NCBI GenBank assembly: GCA_024742575.1
Contig: JANSYF010000006.1
Span: 1 to 64,000, forward strand
Direction of reading: 5' to 3'
DNA from: Paracoccaceae bacterium
GTDB lineage: Bacteria; Pseudomonadota; Alphaproteobacteria; Rhodobacterales; Rhodobacteraceae
DNA: 64,000 bases
Part shown: in pieces, positions 56,283 through 64,000 of the stretch
Layout of the letters: the number at the start of each line of letters is the position of its first letter
Numbering within the stretch: the first letter of the stretch is position 1
Position numbers and translations under genes: made by a program
The notes under the pieces: generated by a model
Told to the model about the DNA's origin: nothing
Seen by the model: only the letters and a program-made list of their open reading frames with translations
The model's database searches: none

Positions 56283-57587
56283 ATGGAACAGCTTGCCCCG
56301 ATTGCGATCTTTCTCTTTGTTCTGTTCTTTTTGCTTGGCTCGGGTGTTTGGGTTGGCCTTGCACTTATGGGCGTCGCCTTTGTGGGGATGGAATTGTTTA
56401 CGTCCCGACCGCCCGGCGACGCGATGATCACCCGCGTTTGGGGGGCATCGTCGTCATGGACACTGACCGCGCTGCCCTTGTTCATCTGGATGGGCGAAAT
56501 CCTGTACCGAACGCGATTATCCGAAGACATGTTTCGTGGTCTGTCGCCCTGGCTAGCAAGATTACCGGGTGGACTGGTGCACACCAACATCGTGGGGTGC
56601 ACGGTCTTTGCTGCTGTGTCGGGTTCGTCCGCAGCAACCCTGACCACAGTCGGCAAGATGTCGATCCCGGAATTGCGCAAACGCAACTACCCTGAAAACA
56701 TGGTCATTGGCACACTCGCGGGTGCAGCCACGCTGGGTCTGATGATCCCGCCGTCTCTGACGCTGATCGTCTATGGCGTCACGATCAATGAATCGATCAC
56801 CAAGCTGTTTATGGCTGGAATTCTGCCAGGTCTCGTGCTGGCTTCGATGTTCATGGCTTATGTGGCAGTGATGTCTTTTGTGTCCAAGGACTTTAACCCC
56901 ACCCCCGAAGAACCCATGACTTTTGGCGAAAAAGTCAAAAACTCGCGCTTTCTGATCCCGGTCATTTGCCTGATCCTTGTCGTCATCGGTTCGATGTATC
57001 TCGGCTTTGCCACCGCGACCGAAGCAGCAGCCTTTGGTGTCATTGGATCGCTGGTACTGGCCGCCACGCAGGGCTCGCTTACGTGGGACACCTTCACCGA
57101 AAGCTTGATGGGCGCTGTACGCACGTCGGCCATGATCGCCCTGATCCTTGCAGGTGCCGCGTTCTTGTCGCTATCGATGGGCTTTACCGGCCTGCCGCGC
57201 GGGTTGGCGGATCTGATCGCCTCGCTTGACCTGAGCCGGTTTGAGTTGTTGATGGCTCTGCTGGTTTTCTACATCGTCCTTGGTATGTTCCTTGACGGCA
57301 TTTCGTCGGTGGTTCTGACCATGGCGGTCGTGGAACCAATGATCCGACAGGCAGGCATCGACATCATCTGGTTCGGCATTTTCATCGTCGTGGTCGTGGA
57401 AATGGCGCAGATCACACCACCCATCGGGTTCAACCTTTTCGTGCTTCAGGGCATGACGACCCACGAGATGAACTTTATCGCCAAGGCTGCGATCCCGATG
57501 TTCCTGATCATGGTGGTAATGGTCTTTGTCTTGATTGCCTTCCCCGAACTGGCGACATGGCTGCCCGATAACATACGACAACGATAG
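56283..57587 (+). CDS. dctM: TRAP transporter large membrane subunit
   Basis: 434 residues, standard DctM length, about 12 membrane segments. TALPLFIWMGEILYRT, SGSSAATLTTVGKMSIPEL, GLMIPPSLTLIVYG and ATEAAAFGVIG are typical. Its stop overlaps the GTG start of the next gene by one base, which ties the BASS-like carrier to this operon. Confidence 0.93.
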   Translation: MEQLAPIAIFLFVLFFLLGSGVWVGLALMGVAFVGMELFTSRPPGDAMITRVWGASSSWTLTALPLFIWMGEILYRTRLSEDMFRGLSPWLARLPGGLVHTNIVGCTVFAAVSGSSAATLTTVGKMSIPELRKRNYPENMVIGTLAGAATLGLMIPPSLTLIVYGVTINESITKLFMAGILPGLVLASMFMAYVAVMSFVSKDFNPTPEEPMTFGEKVKNSRFLIPVICLILVVIGSMYLGFATATEAAAFGVIGSLVLAATQGSLTWDTFTESLMGAVRTSAMIALILAGAAFLSLSMGFTGLPRGLADLIASLDLSRFELLMALLVFYIVLGMFLDGISSVVLTMAVVEPMIRQAGIDIIWFGIFIVVVVEMAQITPPIGFNLFVLQGMTTHEMNFIAKAAIPMFLIMVVMVFVLIAFPELATWLPDNIRQR

Positions 57588-58531
57588 TGAGTCCGCTCGC
57601 TTTCGCCGCCCGACACGGACGCTGGAGCCTCGTCGCCGGATTGGCGGCGGGGCTTGGCTTGCCCGGGGTCGCGCAAACTATGAGGCCCGTGCTGCCAGAG
57701 CTGGTCAGCGCTTTGCTTTTCGTGGCCGCATTGCGCATCGGGCCACGCGCCACGATCGGCAGCTTAAAAGCCATCGGACATACGCTTCGGACGGTGATCG
57801 GTTACCAATTGGTTGCGCCGCTTCTGGCCCTGGGCGTCTTGACGGCTATGGGGATGGCTTCAACGCCTTGGGGCATGGCTCTTGTTCTGGTCTTGGCTGC
57901 ACCATCTGTCACGGGAAGCGCAAACTTCACAATCCTCATGGGGCAGGACCCGTCGGTCGCCATGCGGATCATGTTGGTCGGCACAGCGTTGTTCCCGCTC
58001 ACCGCATTGGCGGTTTTGACGCTGTCTCCGATTGTTGAGTCTCCTTTGCAGGCTCTGCTTGGTACAGCACGGCTGATCGGCGTGGTGTTTGGTGCGGTTG
58101 GAACGGCATTTGCCGTAAGATGGTTTTTCTGGCGCGATATCGGCGTGGAAGGCCGCAACGCACTCGATGGGTGCTCTGCCATTTTACTGGCTGTAGTTGT
58201 TGTTGGCCTGATGAGCGCCGCCGGTCCTGCATTGCTTTCGTCACCGCTGCACTTCGCATCCTGGCTGGCTTTCGCGTTTGCCATCAATTTCGGGCTGCAA
58301 CTTCTGGCGCATCGCTTTGTCCCGGTCGAAGACGAAACGCGTGATCGCACGGGTACAAGCATCATCGCCGGAAACCGCAATATCGCGCTGTTCCTTGTCG
58401 CCCTCCCGCCCGAGGTGATGGATCGGGTGCTGCTGTTTATCGGCTGTTACCAATTCCCTATGTACCTGACCCCCATTTTGCTTGGCAAAGCCCTTCGCCC
58501 CCGCGACCCTGCAGGTGCGGCAAAACTCTAA
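57587..58531 (+). CDS. BASS-type (bile acid:Na+ symporter-like) membrane protein
   Basis: 314 residues from a GTG at 57587. About nine or ten hydrophobic segments and the pattern APSVTGSANFTILMGQDPSV and AGNRNIALFLVALPP resemble the SBF/BASS fold, with the broken-helix motifs in each half. Such carriers move organic anions with Na+. In this operon it may export a product such as the 2-oxo acid, or add a second uptake route. No charged cytoplasmic domain is present. Confidence 0.65.
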   Translation: MSPLAFAARHGRWSLVAGLAAGLGLPGVAQTMRPVLPELVSALLFVAALRIGPRATIGSLKAIGHTLRTVIGYQLVAPLLALGVLTAMGMASTPWGMALVLVLAAPSVTGSANFTILMGQDPSVAMRIMLVGTALFPLTALAVLTLSPIVESPLQALLGTARLIGVVFGAVGTAFAVRWFFWRDIGVEGRNALDGCSAILLAVVVVGLMSAAGPALLSSPLHFASWLAFAFAINFGLQLLAHRFVPVEDETRDRTGTSIIAGNRNIALFLVALPPEVMDRVLLFIGCYQFPMYLTPILLGKALRPRDPAGAAKL

Positions 58532-58547
58532 CCTTTGAGGAAACCAC

Positions 58548-60266
58548 ATGACACGGATGAACGGAGCGCAGGTCATTCTGAGGATGTTGGAACTGCACGA
58601 AGTCGGTTGTGTGTTTGGATTGCCGGGCGAGACAACCATCGGCTGGTACAAGGAATGGCAAGAGTCGTCTTCCATCAAATTCGTCCTCACGCGGGATGAA
58701 CGGACCGCCTCTTTCGCGGCCGAGGCCTATGCTAAGGTCACGGGTCGCCCCGCCGTTCTCGAAGCGCCCAGTCCCGGTGTCACCCATTGCGCCCCCGGCA
58801 TTGCTGAAGCGTATTTGTCTTCGGTTCCGGTGATCTTTTTCAGCTCGGACATCCCGGTGAATCAGGACAAGAAGCACGGCCTGACCGGTCTTGACCAAAC
58901 GGCTTTGTATTCCAGCATTTGCAAGGAATCCTTCTACCTTACCTCTGTGAAAGATATTCCCTTCCTCCTGCGTCGCGCCTTCCGGGTAGCAACATCGGGG
59001 CACCCTGCCCCGGTACACGTGCGTGTTCCGATCAATGTCTTCCACGAAGAGGCCGAGATCACCGATCTTTATGCAGAGCCAGAGTATCGGCACTACCCTG
59101 CGCACCGTCCTGTAGCGGATCATTCCAAGATCAGAGAAACGATGGCGTTGCTTCTTGCCGCCGAAAAGCCATTGATCGTGTGCGGTCAGGGTGCGCTCAT
59201 TTCCGGAGCTGGTGCTGCAGTGCTCGAACTGGCCGAACTGTTGCAAATCCCCGTCGCAACCACAACGCCCGGCAAAGGCACGGTCCCCGAGACCCACCCA
59301 CTGTCACTGCGTGTGATCGGGGCGCGGGGTGGCATGGGGTATGCCAACGACTATGCTGCTGCCGCCGATACCATCTTCCTGATCGGGTCAAACACGGATT
59401 CCAGTTCGACCAACCATTGGACGCTGTACGGCGAACCGCAAAGCAAGACGTTCATCCAACTCGACATTGCCGAAGCGCATATGGGCAATAACTTCCCGCT
59501 TGCAGTCGGATTAGTGGGAGATGCGCGAGCGACGCTGGAATACATGCTGGAGCTGCTCCGCCGCGAACATCCTAATCTTGTTCACCCGATCGTAGATTTG
59601 ACCGAACTGAAGCAATCGGCGCTGGATGCGGTGTTCAACGCCAATATCCCCATGCCAAAAGACACATTGTCGCCGGTCCGGCTGGCTCAGGTACTAGATC
59701 AGATTTTACCTGATGATGGGATCATCACCGCCGAACCAGGTGTTGCCGCGATCTATCCATCAGCCCTCATGTCGGTGCGCAAAGCTGGGCGACGCTATCT
59801 GACGAACTATTCGATGGGGGCGCTTGGCTATTCCGTACCAGCAGCCATCGGCGCGGCCTATGCCAGCGACGGTCCGGTGATTTGCCTGACAGGCGACGGG
59901 TCTTTGGCCTTTGTGTTGGGCGACTTCGAAACCATCCGGCGCAGCGGCAAGAACATCACCGTGATCCTGATGCGCAATGACAGCTATGGATGGATCCGGG
60001 GCGAGGCCATTCTTCTGGACGACGTCGATGCACCGTGGACAACCGATTTTGGCGCAGTTGATTATGTAAAGGTCGCCGAAGGATTTGGGTTTTCTGCCAC
60101 TCGCGTCACCTCGGAAGATCAGATCGAACCTGTTCTTGCTGCCGCTCTTGCACATCCCGGTGCGAATTTCATCGAAATGATGGTGCCGACGCAGGACAAA
60201 ATCGTACCATTCGTGCCCAGTTGGGTGGACGCGGCACGTGACAAAGGACTGTCGTATTTCCGGTAG
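58548..60266 (+). CDS. Thiamine-diphosphate-dependent enzyme (acetolactate-synthase-like)
   Basis: 572 residues with the three ThDP domains: N-terminal PYR domain with catalytic Glu in LTRDERTASFAAEAYAK, central domain, and C-terminal PP domain with GDGSLAFVLGDFETI...ILMRNDSYGW (GDG to N Mg2+ motif). No acetolactate synthase small subunit is adjacent, so it is not the biosynthetic enzyme. Candidates are a 2-oxo acid decarboxylase or a carboligase acting on the 2-oxo acid formed by the amino-acid oxidase. GAGGAAA precedes the ATG. Confidence 0.85.
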   Translation: MTRMNGAQVILRMLELHEVGCVFGLPGETTIGWYKEWQESSSIKFVLTRDERTASFAAEAYAKVTGRPAVLEAPSPGVTHCAPGIAEAYLSSVPVIFFSSDIPVNQDKKHGLTGLDQTALYSSICKESFYLTSVKDIPFLLRRAFRVATSGHPAPVHVRVPINVFHEEAEITDLYAEPEYRHYPAHRPVADHSKIRETMALLLAAEKPLIVCGQGALISGAGAAVLELAELLQIPVATTTPGKGTVPETHPLSLRVIGARGGMGYANDYAAAADTIFLIGSNTDSSSTNHWTLYGEPQSKTFIQLDIAEAHMGNNFPLAVGLVGDARATLEYMLELLRREHPNLVHPIVDLTELKQSALDAVFNANIPMPKDTLSPVRLAQVLDQILPDDGIITAEPGVAAIYPSALMSVRKAGRRYLTNYSMGALGYSVPAAIGAAYASDGPVICLTGDGSLAFVLGDFETIRRSGKNITVILMRNDSYGWIRGEAILLDDVDAPWTTDFGAVDYVKVAEGFGFSATRVTSEDQIEPVLAAALAHPGANFIEMMVPTQDKIVPFVPSWVDAARDKGLSYFR

Positions 60267-60498
60267 TTTTCATACCAGACCAAGAACATACGACGTGCAT
60301 AAAACGCGCCAAAGACATCGGTTTCTTCCACCCTACGCCTTCGTTGCATTTTGCGCAGCTTGTGAGCGCACTGATCTCATCGACCATCTTTTAAAACTAT
60401 GCTTTTCATTGTCCGAAAATGTTCCTCGGTTTAGCGTTTTGCAGGCAGAGCGGAGTCGAGCCTAGACAAAAAGAGACGCTCTGAATGGAAGGTGTTGT

Positions 60499-62649
60499 GT
60501 GTTATTCGTTTTCAGAAGCTTGTTTGGTGCGGTCTTTACCGCATTGGTGTCCGCTGTATTCGCAATCTCCTTTGCAGCAATCATCTATCAAGGCCCAATG
60601 GCGGCCTTTCTGGATCGCGGAATTGGGCTTATTCTTTTAGGCGCGGTCGTAATCGCTGTTACCGGCGCATTCACGCTTTCATACAAGGGAACGATCCTAG
60701 CACCACAGGATGTCCCAGCCATTCTCTTGGCGGGCGCAGCAGCGTCGATTGCCACACAAGGCCAATTGAGCGGGGAAGAATTGTTCGCAACAGTTGCGTG
60801 CCTTGCTGCTTTTTCTTCAATCCTGACAGGTCTGACAGGCGTTCTGGTTGGCCAATTCAGATTGGCCTATCTTGCAAGGTTTGTACCCTACCCGGTTCTG
60901 GCGGGTTTTCTTGCTGCCACCGGGCTGCTTCTGGTGATCGGTGGACTGGGCGTCGCGTTGGGCGACACATCTGCCGTGGCTGGATGGCGGGGCTATTTAG
61001 CCGACGATCTAACTTTGAAATGGGTTCCGCCTGTGGTGGCTGCGTTTGGTATCCTTCTGTTAACCCGCGCAATAGATAGCACATTAACACTACCAATTGG
61101 ACTTACACTGACGGCTGCAGGCTTCTACGCGATGCTTTGGGTTTTGGGTTTCACAATGGAAGAGGCCCGGTCTTTTGGACTTCTGCTGGGACCATTTGCC
61201 GACGGGAATCTGCTTGATGGTCTTGGCACAAACCTCATTTTTGACGCCGATTGGGCACTAATCCTGACGCAAGCGCCTGTCATCGTGACGATCATTGCGA
61301 CCTGCATGTTGGGGGCGACACTAAACGCGTCCGGTCTTGAATTGGCGTTAAAAAGGGACTTCGACATCAGCACCGAGGTAAAGGGCGCAGGGATCGCCAA
61401 TATTCTAAGTGGATTTGCAGGGGCAATTCCGGGGTACCACATTGTCGCTGAAAGCATTCTAGCCAACAGGTTGGGCCTCGTCGGACGACTGGCAGGGATC
61501 AGCAGTGGCCTCGGGTGCCTTGCAGTGATCTTGTTTGGGGCGAATACGTTGTCAGGTCTGCCGGTTGGTTTGTTCGCGGCCGTCTTGATCTTTCTGGGCA
61601 GCGATCTCCTTTTCACGTGGGTCTGGGAGGAACGGAAACGGCTTCAGCCACTCGACTATGCGATTGTGCTGCTGATCCCAGTCATTGCAATTAGTTTCGG
61701 ATTTCTAACGGCAATCGCCATCGGTTTGCTCGTAGCCTGTGCATTATTCATTGTATCCTATGCAAAGCTTGACCTGATCCGTTCCCAAAGTGACCTTCGG
61801 GTGCGCAGGTCGCCTGTTGAACGATCGGATGAAGAGCTTAGAATATTGGCAAATGCTGGCAACGCCGTCAAAATTGCGGAATTGTCGGGATTTCTCTTTT
61901 TTGGCTCGGCCAACGCCCTGCGTGACAGAATGCGCGCGGCAATTGAACAGAACGAAAGTAAAACGGAATGTTTGGTTCTGGATTTCGGGCACACCTCTGG
62001 GATCGATGCATCTACAATCATAGTGCTGTCGCGGCTTGCGTCCGATTGTACGGACCGCAAAGTGAAGCTGGTGCTTTCCGGACTGCCTCCCGTCACGCGA
62101 TCTGCTCTAACAAACGTTCTGAGCGCGTCCGACGTTGACTTCTACGACACCCTCAATGAAGCCTTGGAGCATGTCGAGGACATTGTGATTTCTTATCACC
62201 AAGAAGACCGCGTGGCATCTGAGAATGGCGCATTTGCGCAAATCGACGGGTTTCTCTCGGAAATGCCTGAAGACGGTGTTTTGGACCGGATCGAACTTGC
62301 ACTCGGGGACGTGCTTGTTGAACTGGGTGCGAAGTCCGACGAGATCTACTACCTTTGGTCGGGCCAGCTAAAGGTACTCGCCCCGGATAGCGACGGCGAA
62401 ACTGCGGTTGTGGCCAAGGTTCGACCAAAGACAGTGATTGGTGAAATGGCCTACTATTCTGGGAAGGTTCGATCTGCAGCTATTGTGGCAAGCGCGCCTT
62501 CTGTGATTCTTCGGATCAACATGGCCGCCATCGATAGCTTGGAACAGGACAATCCAGCTGCTGCCCTGGCGTTTCACAAAGCCATCGCTGCAGGCATGGC
62601 GCGGCGCTTGGGCCGAACAACCCAGCTTTTGCGCGATCTTGGGGCGTAG
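60499..62649 (+). CDS. SulP anion transporter fused to STAS and cyclic-nucleotide-binding domains
   Basis: 716 residues from a GTG at 60499 behind GGAAGG. Membrane domain with about 12 to 14 spans (1-415), including GAIPGYHIVAESILANRLG typical of SulP; a STAS domain (about 450-550, LVLDFGHTSGIDASTIIVL); and a C-terminal cNMP-binding domain (about 580-700) with the intact phosphate-binding cassette IGEMAYYSGKVRSAAIVA, including the Arg that contacts the cyclic phosphate. Transport of an anion such as sulfate or bicarbonate gated by cAMP is the obvious model. A cyclase gene lies 1.1 kb downstream. Confidence 0.88.
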   Translation: MLFVFRSLFGAVFTALVSAVFAISFAAIIYQGPMAAFLDRGIGLILLGAVVIAVTGAFTLSYKGTILAPQDVPAILLAGAAASIATQGQLSGEELFATVACLAAFSSILTGLTGVLVGQFRLAYLARFVPYPVLAGFLAATGLLLVIGGLGVALGDTSAVAGWRGYLADDLTLKWVPPVVAAFGILLLTRAIDSTLTLPIGLTLTAAGFYAMLWVLGFTMEEARSFGLLLGPFADGNLLDGLGTNLIFDADWALILTQAPVIVTIIATCMLGATLNASGLELALKRDFDISTEVKGAGIANILSGFAGAIPGYHIVAESILANRLGLVGRLAGISSGLGCLAVILFGANTLSGLPVGLFAAVLIFLGSDLLFTWVWEERKRLQPLDYAIVLLIPVIAISFGFLTAIAIGLLVACALFIVSYAKLDLIRSQSDLRVRRSPVERSDEELRILANAGNAVKIAELSGFLFFGSANALRDRMRAAIEQNESKTECLVLDFGHTSGIDASTIIVLSRLASDCTDRKVKLVLSGLPPVTRSALTNVLSASDVDFYDTLNEALEHVEDIVISYHQEDRVASENGAFAQIDGFLSEMPEDGVLDRIELALGDVLVELGAKSDEIYYLWSGQLKVLAPDSDGETAVVAKVRPKTVIGEMAYYSGKVRSAAIVASAPSVILRINMAAIDSLEQDNPAAALAFHKAIAAGMARRLGRTTQLLRDLGA

Positions 62650-62894
62650 ATAATCTAACGGAAACAGATCGCATCACACTTTGTGAAAAACGCAAACAGG
62701 TTTTCCGTGCTATCCTTCGAAATGGCCAGACCAGTGAACCCATATTCATTAATCTAAACAGTTGGTTAAGTGGCTATCAACAGCCTATCATAACGACCAA
62801 TGCCGCGCGTCTGGTCGCGACCAATTCACAGAGCAGTGCAAGGTAAAATTTTCATCAATTGACGACCTGCATCGGATGGTAAAAGCATTACAGA

Positions 62895-63599
62895 ATGGAT
62901 GATTCAGCCAACCTGATCTTTGATGCAATCGGTATGACCGGTGTGTTCTTTTACATCACGGCCTATGCCGCGCTTCAGGCTGGCTTTTTGAAAGGCAGGG
63001 GATACACCTACACGATCATGAATCTGATCGCGGCTTCATTGGTTTTGGTATCGCTCACCAACAATTTCAATTTGTCCTCTGCGATCATCCAAATCACCTG
63101 GATCGTGATCAGTGTGTTCGGTCTGACCCGTTATTTCATCTTGCATCATTCGACACGTTTGACACCGGAAGAAGCCGCTTTTGCGCGCTCGAAACTCCCG
63201 ACGATCCCCAAACCTCTGGTTCGCAACTTCTTTCAGTCTGGATCGTGGGTTGATCTTGAACCAGGAACGATCATCGCAACAGAAGGCAAAGAGCTTGGGG
63301 CACTTGTCTATCTTTTGCTTGGAGAAGCTGAGGTAGAAAACGGCAAACAACCCGTCGGTCTTGTTGGTTCTGACTCGTTCATCGGCGAACTCACCTGTTT
63401 TGATGGCGGAACCGCAACCGCGACGGTCACCGCGACCAGTCCTACACGCGTTTTTCGGATCCCAGCCGCGACATTGATCAAATTGTGCTCTCGGAATCCA
63501 GAGTTTCGCGTCGAAATCGAACGCTCAATCCGAAAAGACACCGGGCTCAAACTGGTGGCTGCAAATGCACGGATAAGTGGCAAGGAAATAGGGCAATAA
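62895..63599 (+). CDS. Membrane protein with degenerate cNMP-binding-like domain
   Basis: 234 residues. The N-terminal about 85 residues contain three hydrophobic segments (CBU_0592-like, GVFFYITAYAALQAGFL), followed by a cNMP-fold domain. Its cassette reads FIGELTCFDGGTATATVTA: the Gly-Glu is kept, but the Arg that binds the cyclic phosphate is Ala, so nucleotide binding may be lost or altered. It lies between the SulP fusion and a cyclase gene on the same strand. Function unknown; a sensor or partner of the SulP protein is possible. Confidence 0.78.
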   Translation: MDDSANLIFDAIGMTGVFFYITAYAALQAGFLKGRGYTYTIMNLIAASLVLVSLTNNFNLSSAIIQITWIVISVFGLTRYFILHHSTRLTPEEAAFARSKLPTIPKPLVRNFFQSGSWVDLEPGTIIATEGKELGALVYLLLGEAEVENGKQPVGLVGSDSFIGELTCFDGGTATATVTATSPTRVFRIPAATLIKLCSRNPEFRVEIERSIRKDTGLKLVAANARISGKEIGQ

Positions 63600-63712
63600 T
63601 CGCTGTGGTTTCAAAGCTTTGCAGAATTTGCAACTCCTTCGATTCAGTGTAGTTTTCTCAGGTCAGGACATGTGCTTGGCCATTTGAAAAAGACGCGGAG
63701 TCGACTTCTTGT

Positions 63713-64000
63713 ATGGCTGCTACATTGATGAATCTATCTCAGTTCTTGCAGCAAATCGATCTTTCGCATTTGCATGAAAAACTGACATCGGAAGACATTG
63801 ATCTGACCGTCCTTCCATTGCTGGATGACGCGGACCTGAAAGAGCTTGGACTTAGCCTTGGTCAGCGCAAAAAGCTGCTTCGCGGCCTCAAGGCACTTGA
63901 TGACACCGCAGGTTCAAAACGTCACAAGGACGTCAAGACTGCGAACCCAGTTCAATTGCGTCGACTCAGCGTCTTGTTCTGCGACATGGTCGGATCGACC
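63713..64000 (+). CDS. SAM-domain class III adenylate/guanylate cyclase, N-terminal part (cut by window edge)
   Basis: 96 codons from the ATG at 63713 to the window edge. The first about 65 residues are a SAM-like helical domain (NLSQFLQQIDLSHLHEKL, DDADLKELGLSLGQRKKLL), and LRRLSVLFCDMVGST begins a class III nucleotide cyclase catalytic domain with its first metal-binding Asp. Proteins with this order often carry C-terminal AAA/TPR regions, which would lie outside the window. It is a probable local source of cAMP for the SulP-cNMP protein upstream. Confidence 0.88.
   Translation, partial: MAATLMNLSQFLQQIDLSHLHEKLTSEDIDLTVLPLLDDADLKELGLSLGQRKKLLRGLKALDDTAGSKRHKDVKTANPVQLRRLSVLFCDMVGST

Noticed and set aside
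62674-62686. TCACA-CTT-TGTGA as a Crp site for the cAMP locus
   Set aside because: Half-sites are in the reverse order and spaced by three bases instead of six, so it does not fit the Crp consensus; more likely a chance hairpin.
1-64000. Mobile elements, CRISPR arrays, rRNA and tRNA genes
   Set aside because: I looked for transposase or integrase motifs, regular repeats, and tRNA-like cloverleafs by eye and found none; a tRNA or small-RNA covariance search could still find something.

Overview
The window looks like chromosomal DNA of a marine alphaproteobacterium, most likely Rhodobacterales (roseobacter group). The grounds are three TRAP transporter genes sets or parts of sets, a complete hut operon of the HutF/HutG type, a molybdenum NAD-linked formate dehydrogenase with a fused FdsG-FdsB subunit, CydDC-CydAB with CydX, and a moderate GC content. 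This is inferred from gene content; no rRNA or tRNA marker is present. I see no insertion sequence, CRISPR array, phage or plasmid gene, but there are several decayed genes.

Layout. (1) 1-4688, minus strand: formate dehydrogenase (fdsGB fusion, fdsA) followed directly by formate-tetrahydrofolate ligase (cut by the window edge). (2) 5100-14404, minus strand: an unusual putative catabolic operon with a MEDS/BTAD-type regulator, a cytochrome P450, a two-subunit ATP-dependent phosphotransferase resembling phenylphosphate synthase, two paired HD-domain proteins, an aldehyde dehydrogenase, an SDR dehydrogenase and a truncated ferredoxin. This is the most interesting part of the window. (3) 14620-19853, minus strand: a phosphonate/organophosphate-type ABC importer (PhnCDEE) with a HAD hydrolase and a DeoR/GlpR regulator but no C-P lyase. 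It is divergent from a Na+/phosphate symporter plus Nudix gene (20023-22148). (4) 22202-22440: remnant of a solute-binding protein gene. (5) 22547-29865: hutC-hutF divergent from hutIHGU, then a TRAP transporter (29938-33124). Histidine breakdown by HutF and HutG releases formate, which the enzymes of region 1 could oxidise or assimilate.

(6) 33557-35231: an OxyR-like regulator without the resolving cysteine, divergent from a 1-Cys peroxiredoxin. (7) 35286-44992: an NsrR-like Rrf2 regulator, cydDC, cydAB and a cydX too short for routine gene calling, interleaved with two secreted DsrE-like proteins, a Tat-exported sulfide:quinone oxidoreductase-like flavoprotein and a small membrane protein. 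Matching Rrf2-type palindromes and FNR boxes precede both cydD and cydA. (8) 45140-46491: three deletion-scarred remnants of a sugar-uptake and glycoside-hydrolase locus in front of an intact D-lyxose isomerase. (9) 46701-50001: beta-oxidation-type thiolase and bifunctional hydratase/dehydrogenase. (10) 50528-60266: a LysR-controlled locus (Asp/Glu-racemase family protein, enolase-superfamily dehydratase/racemase, FAD amino-acid oxidase, TRAP transporter, BASS-type carrier, ThDP enzyme) that probably handles an unusual amino acid such as a hydroxyproline. (11) 60499-64000: a SulP transporter fused to STAS and cNMP-binding domains, a second membrane protein with a cNMP-like domain, and the start of a SAM-domain class III cyclase, which together suggest a cAMP-linked anion-transport module.
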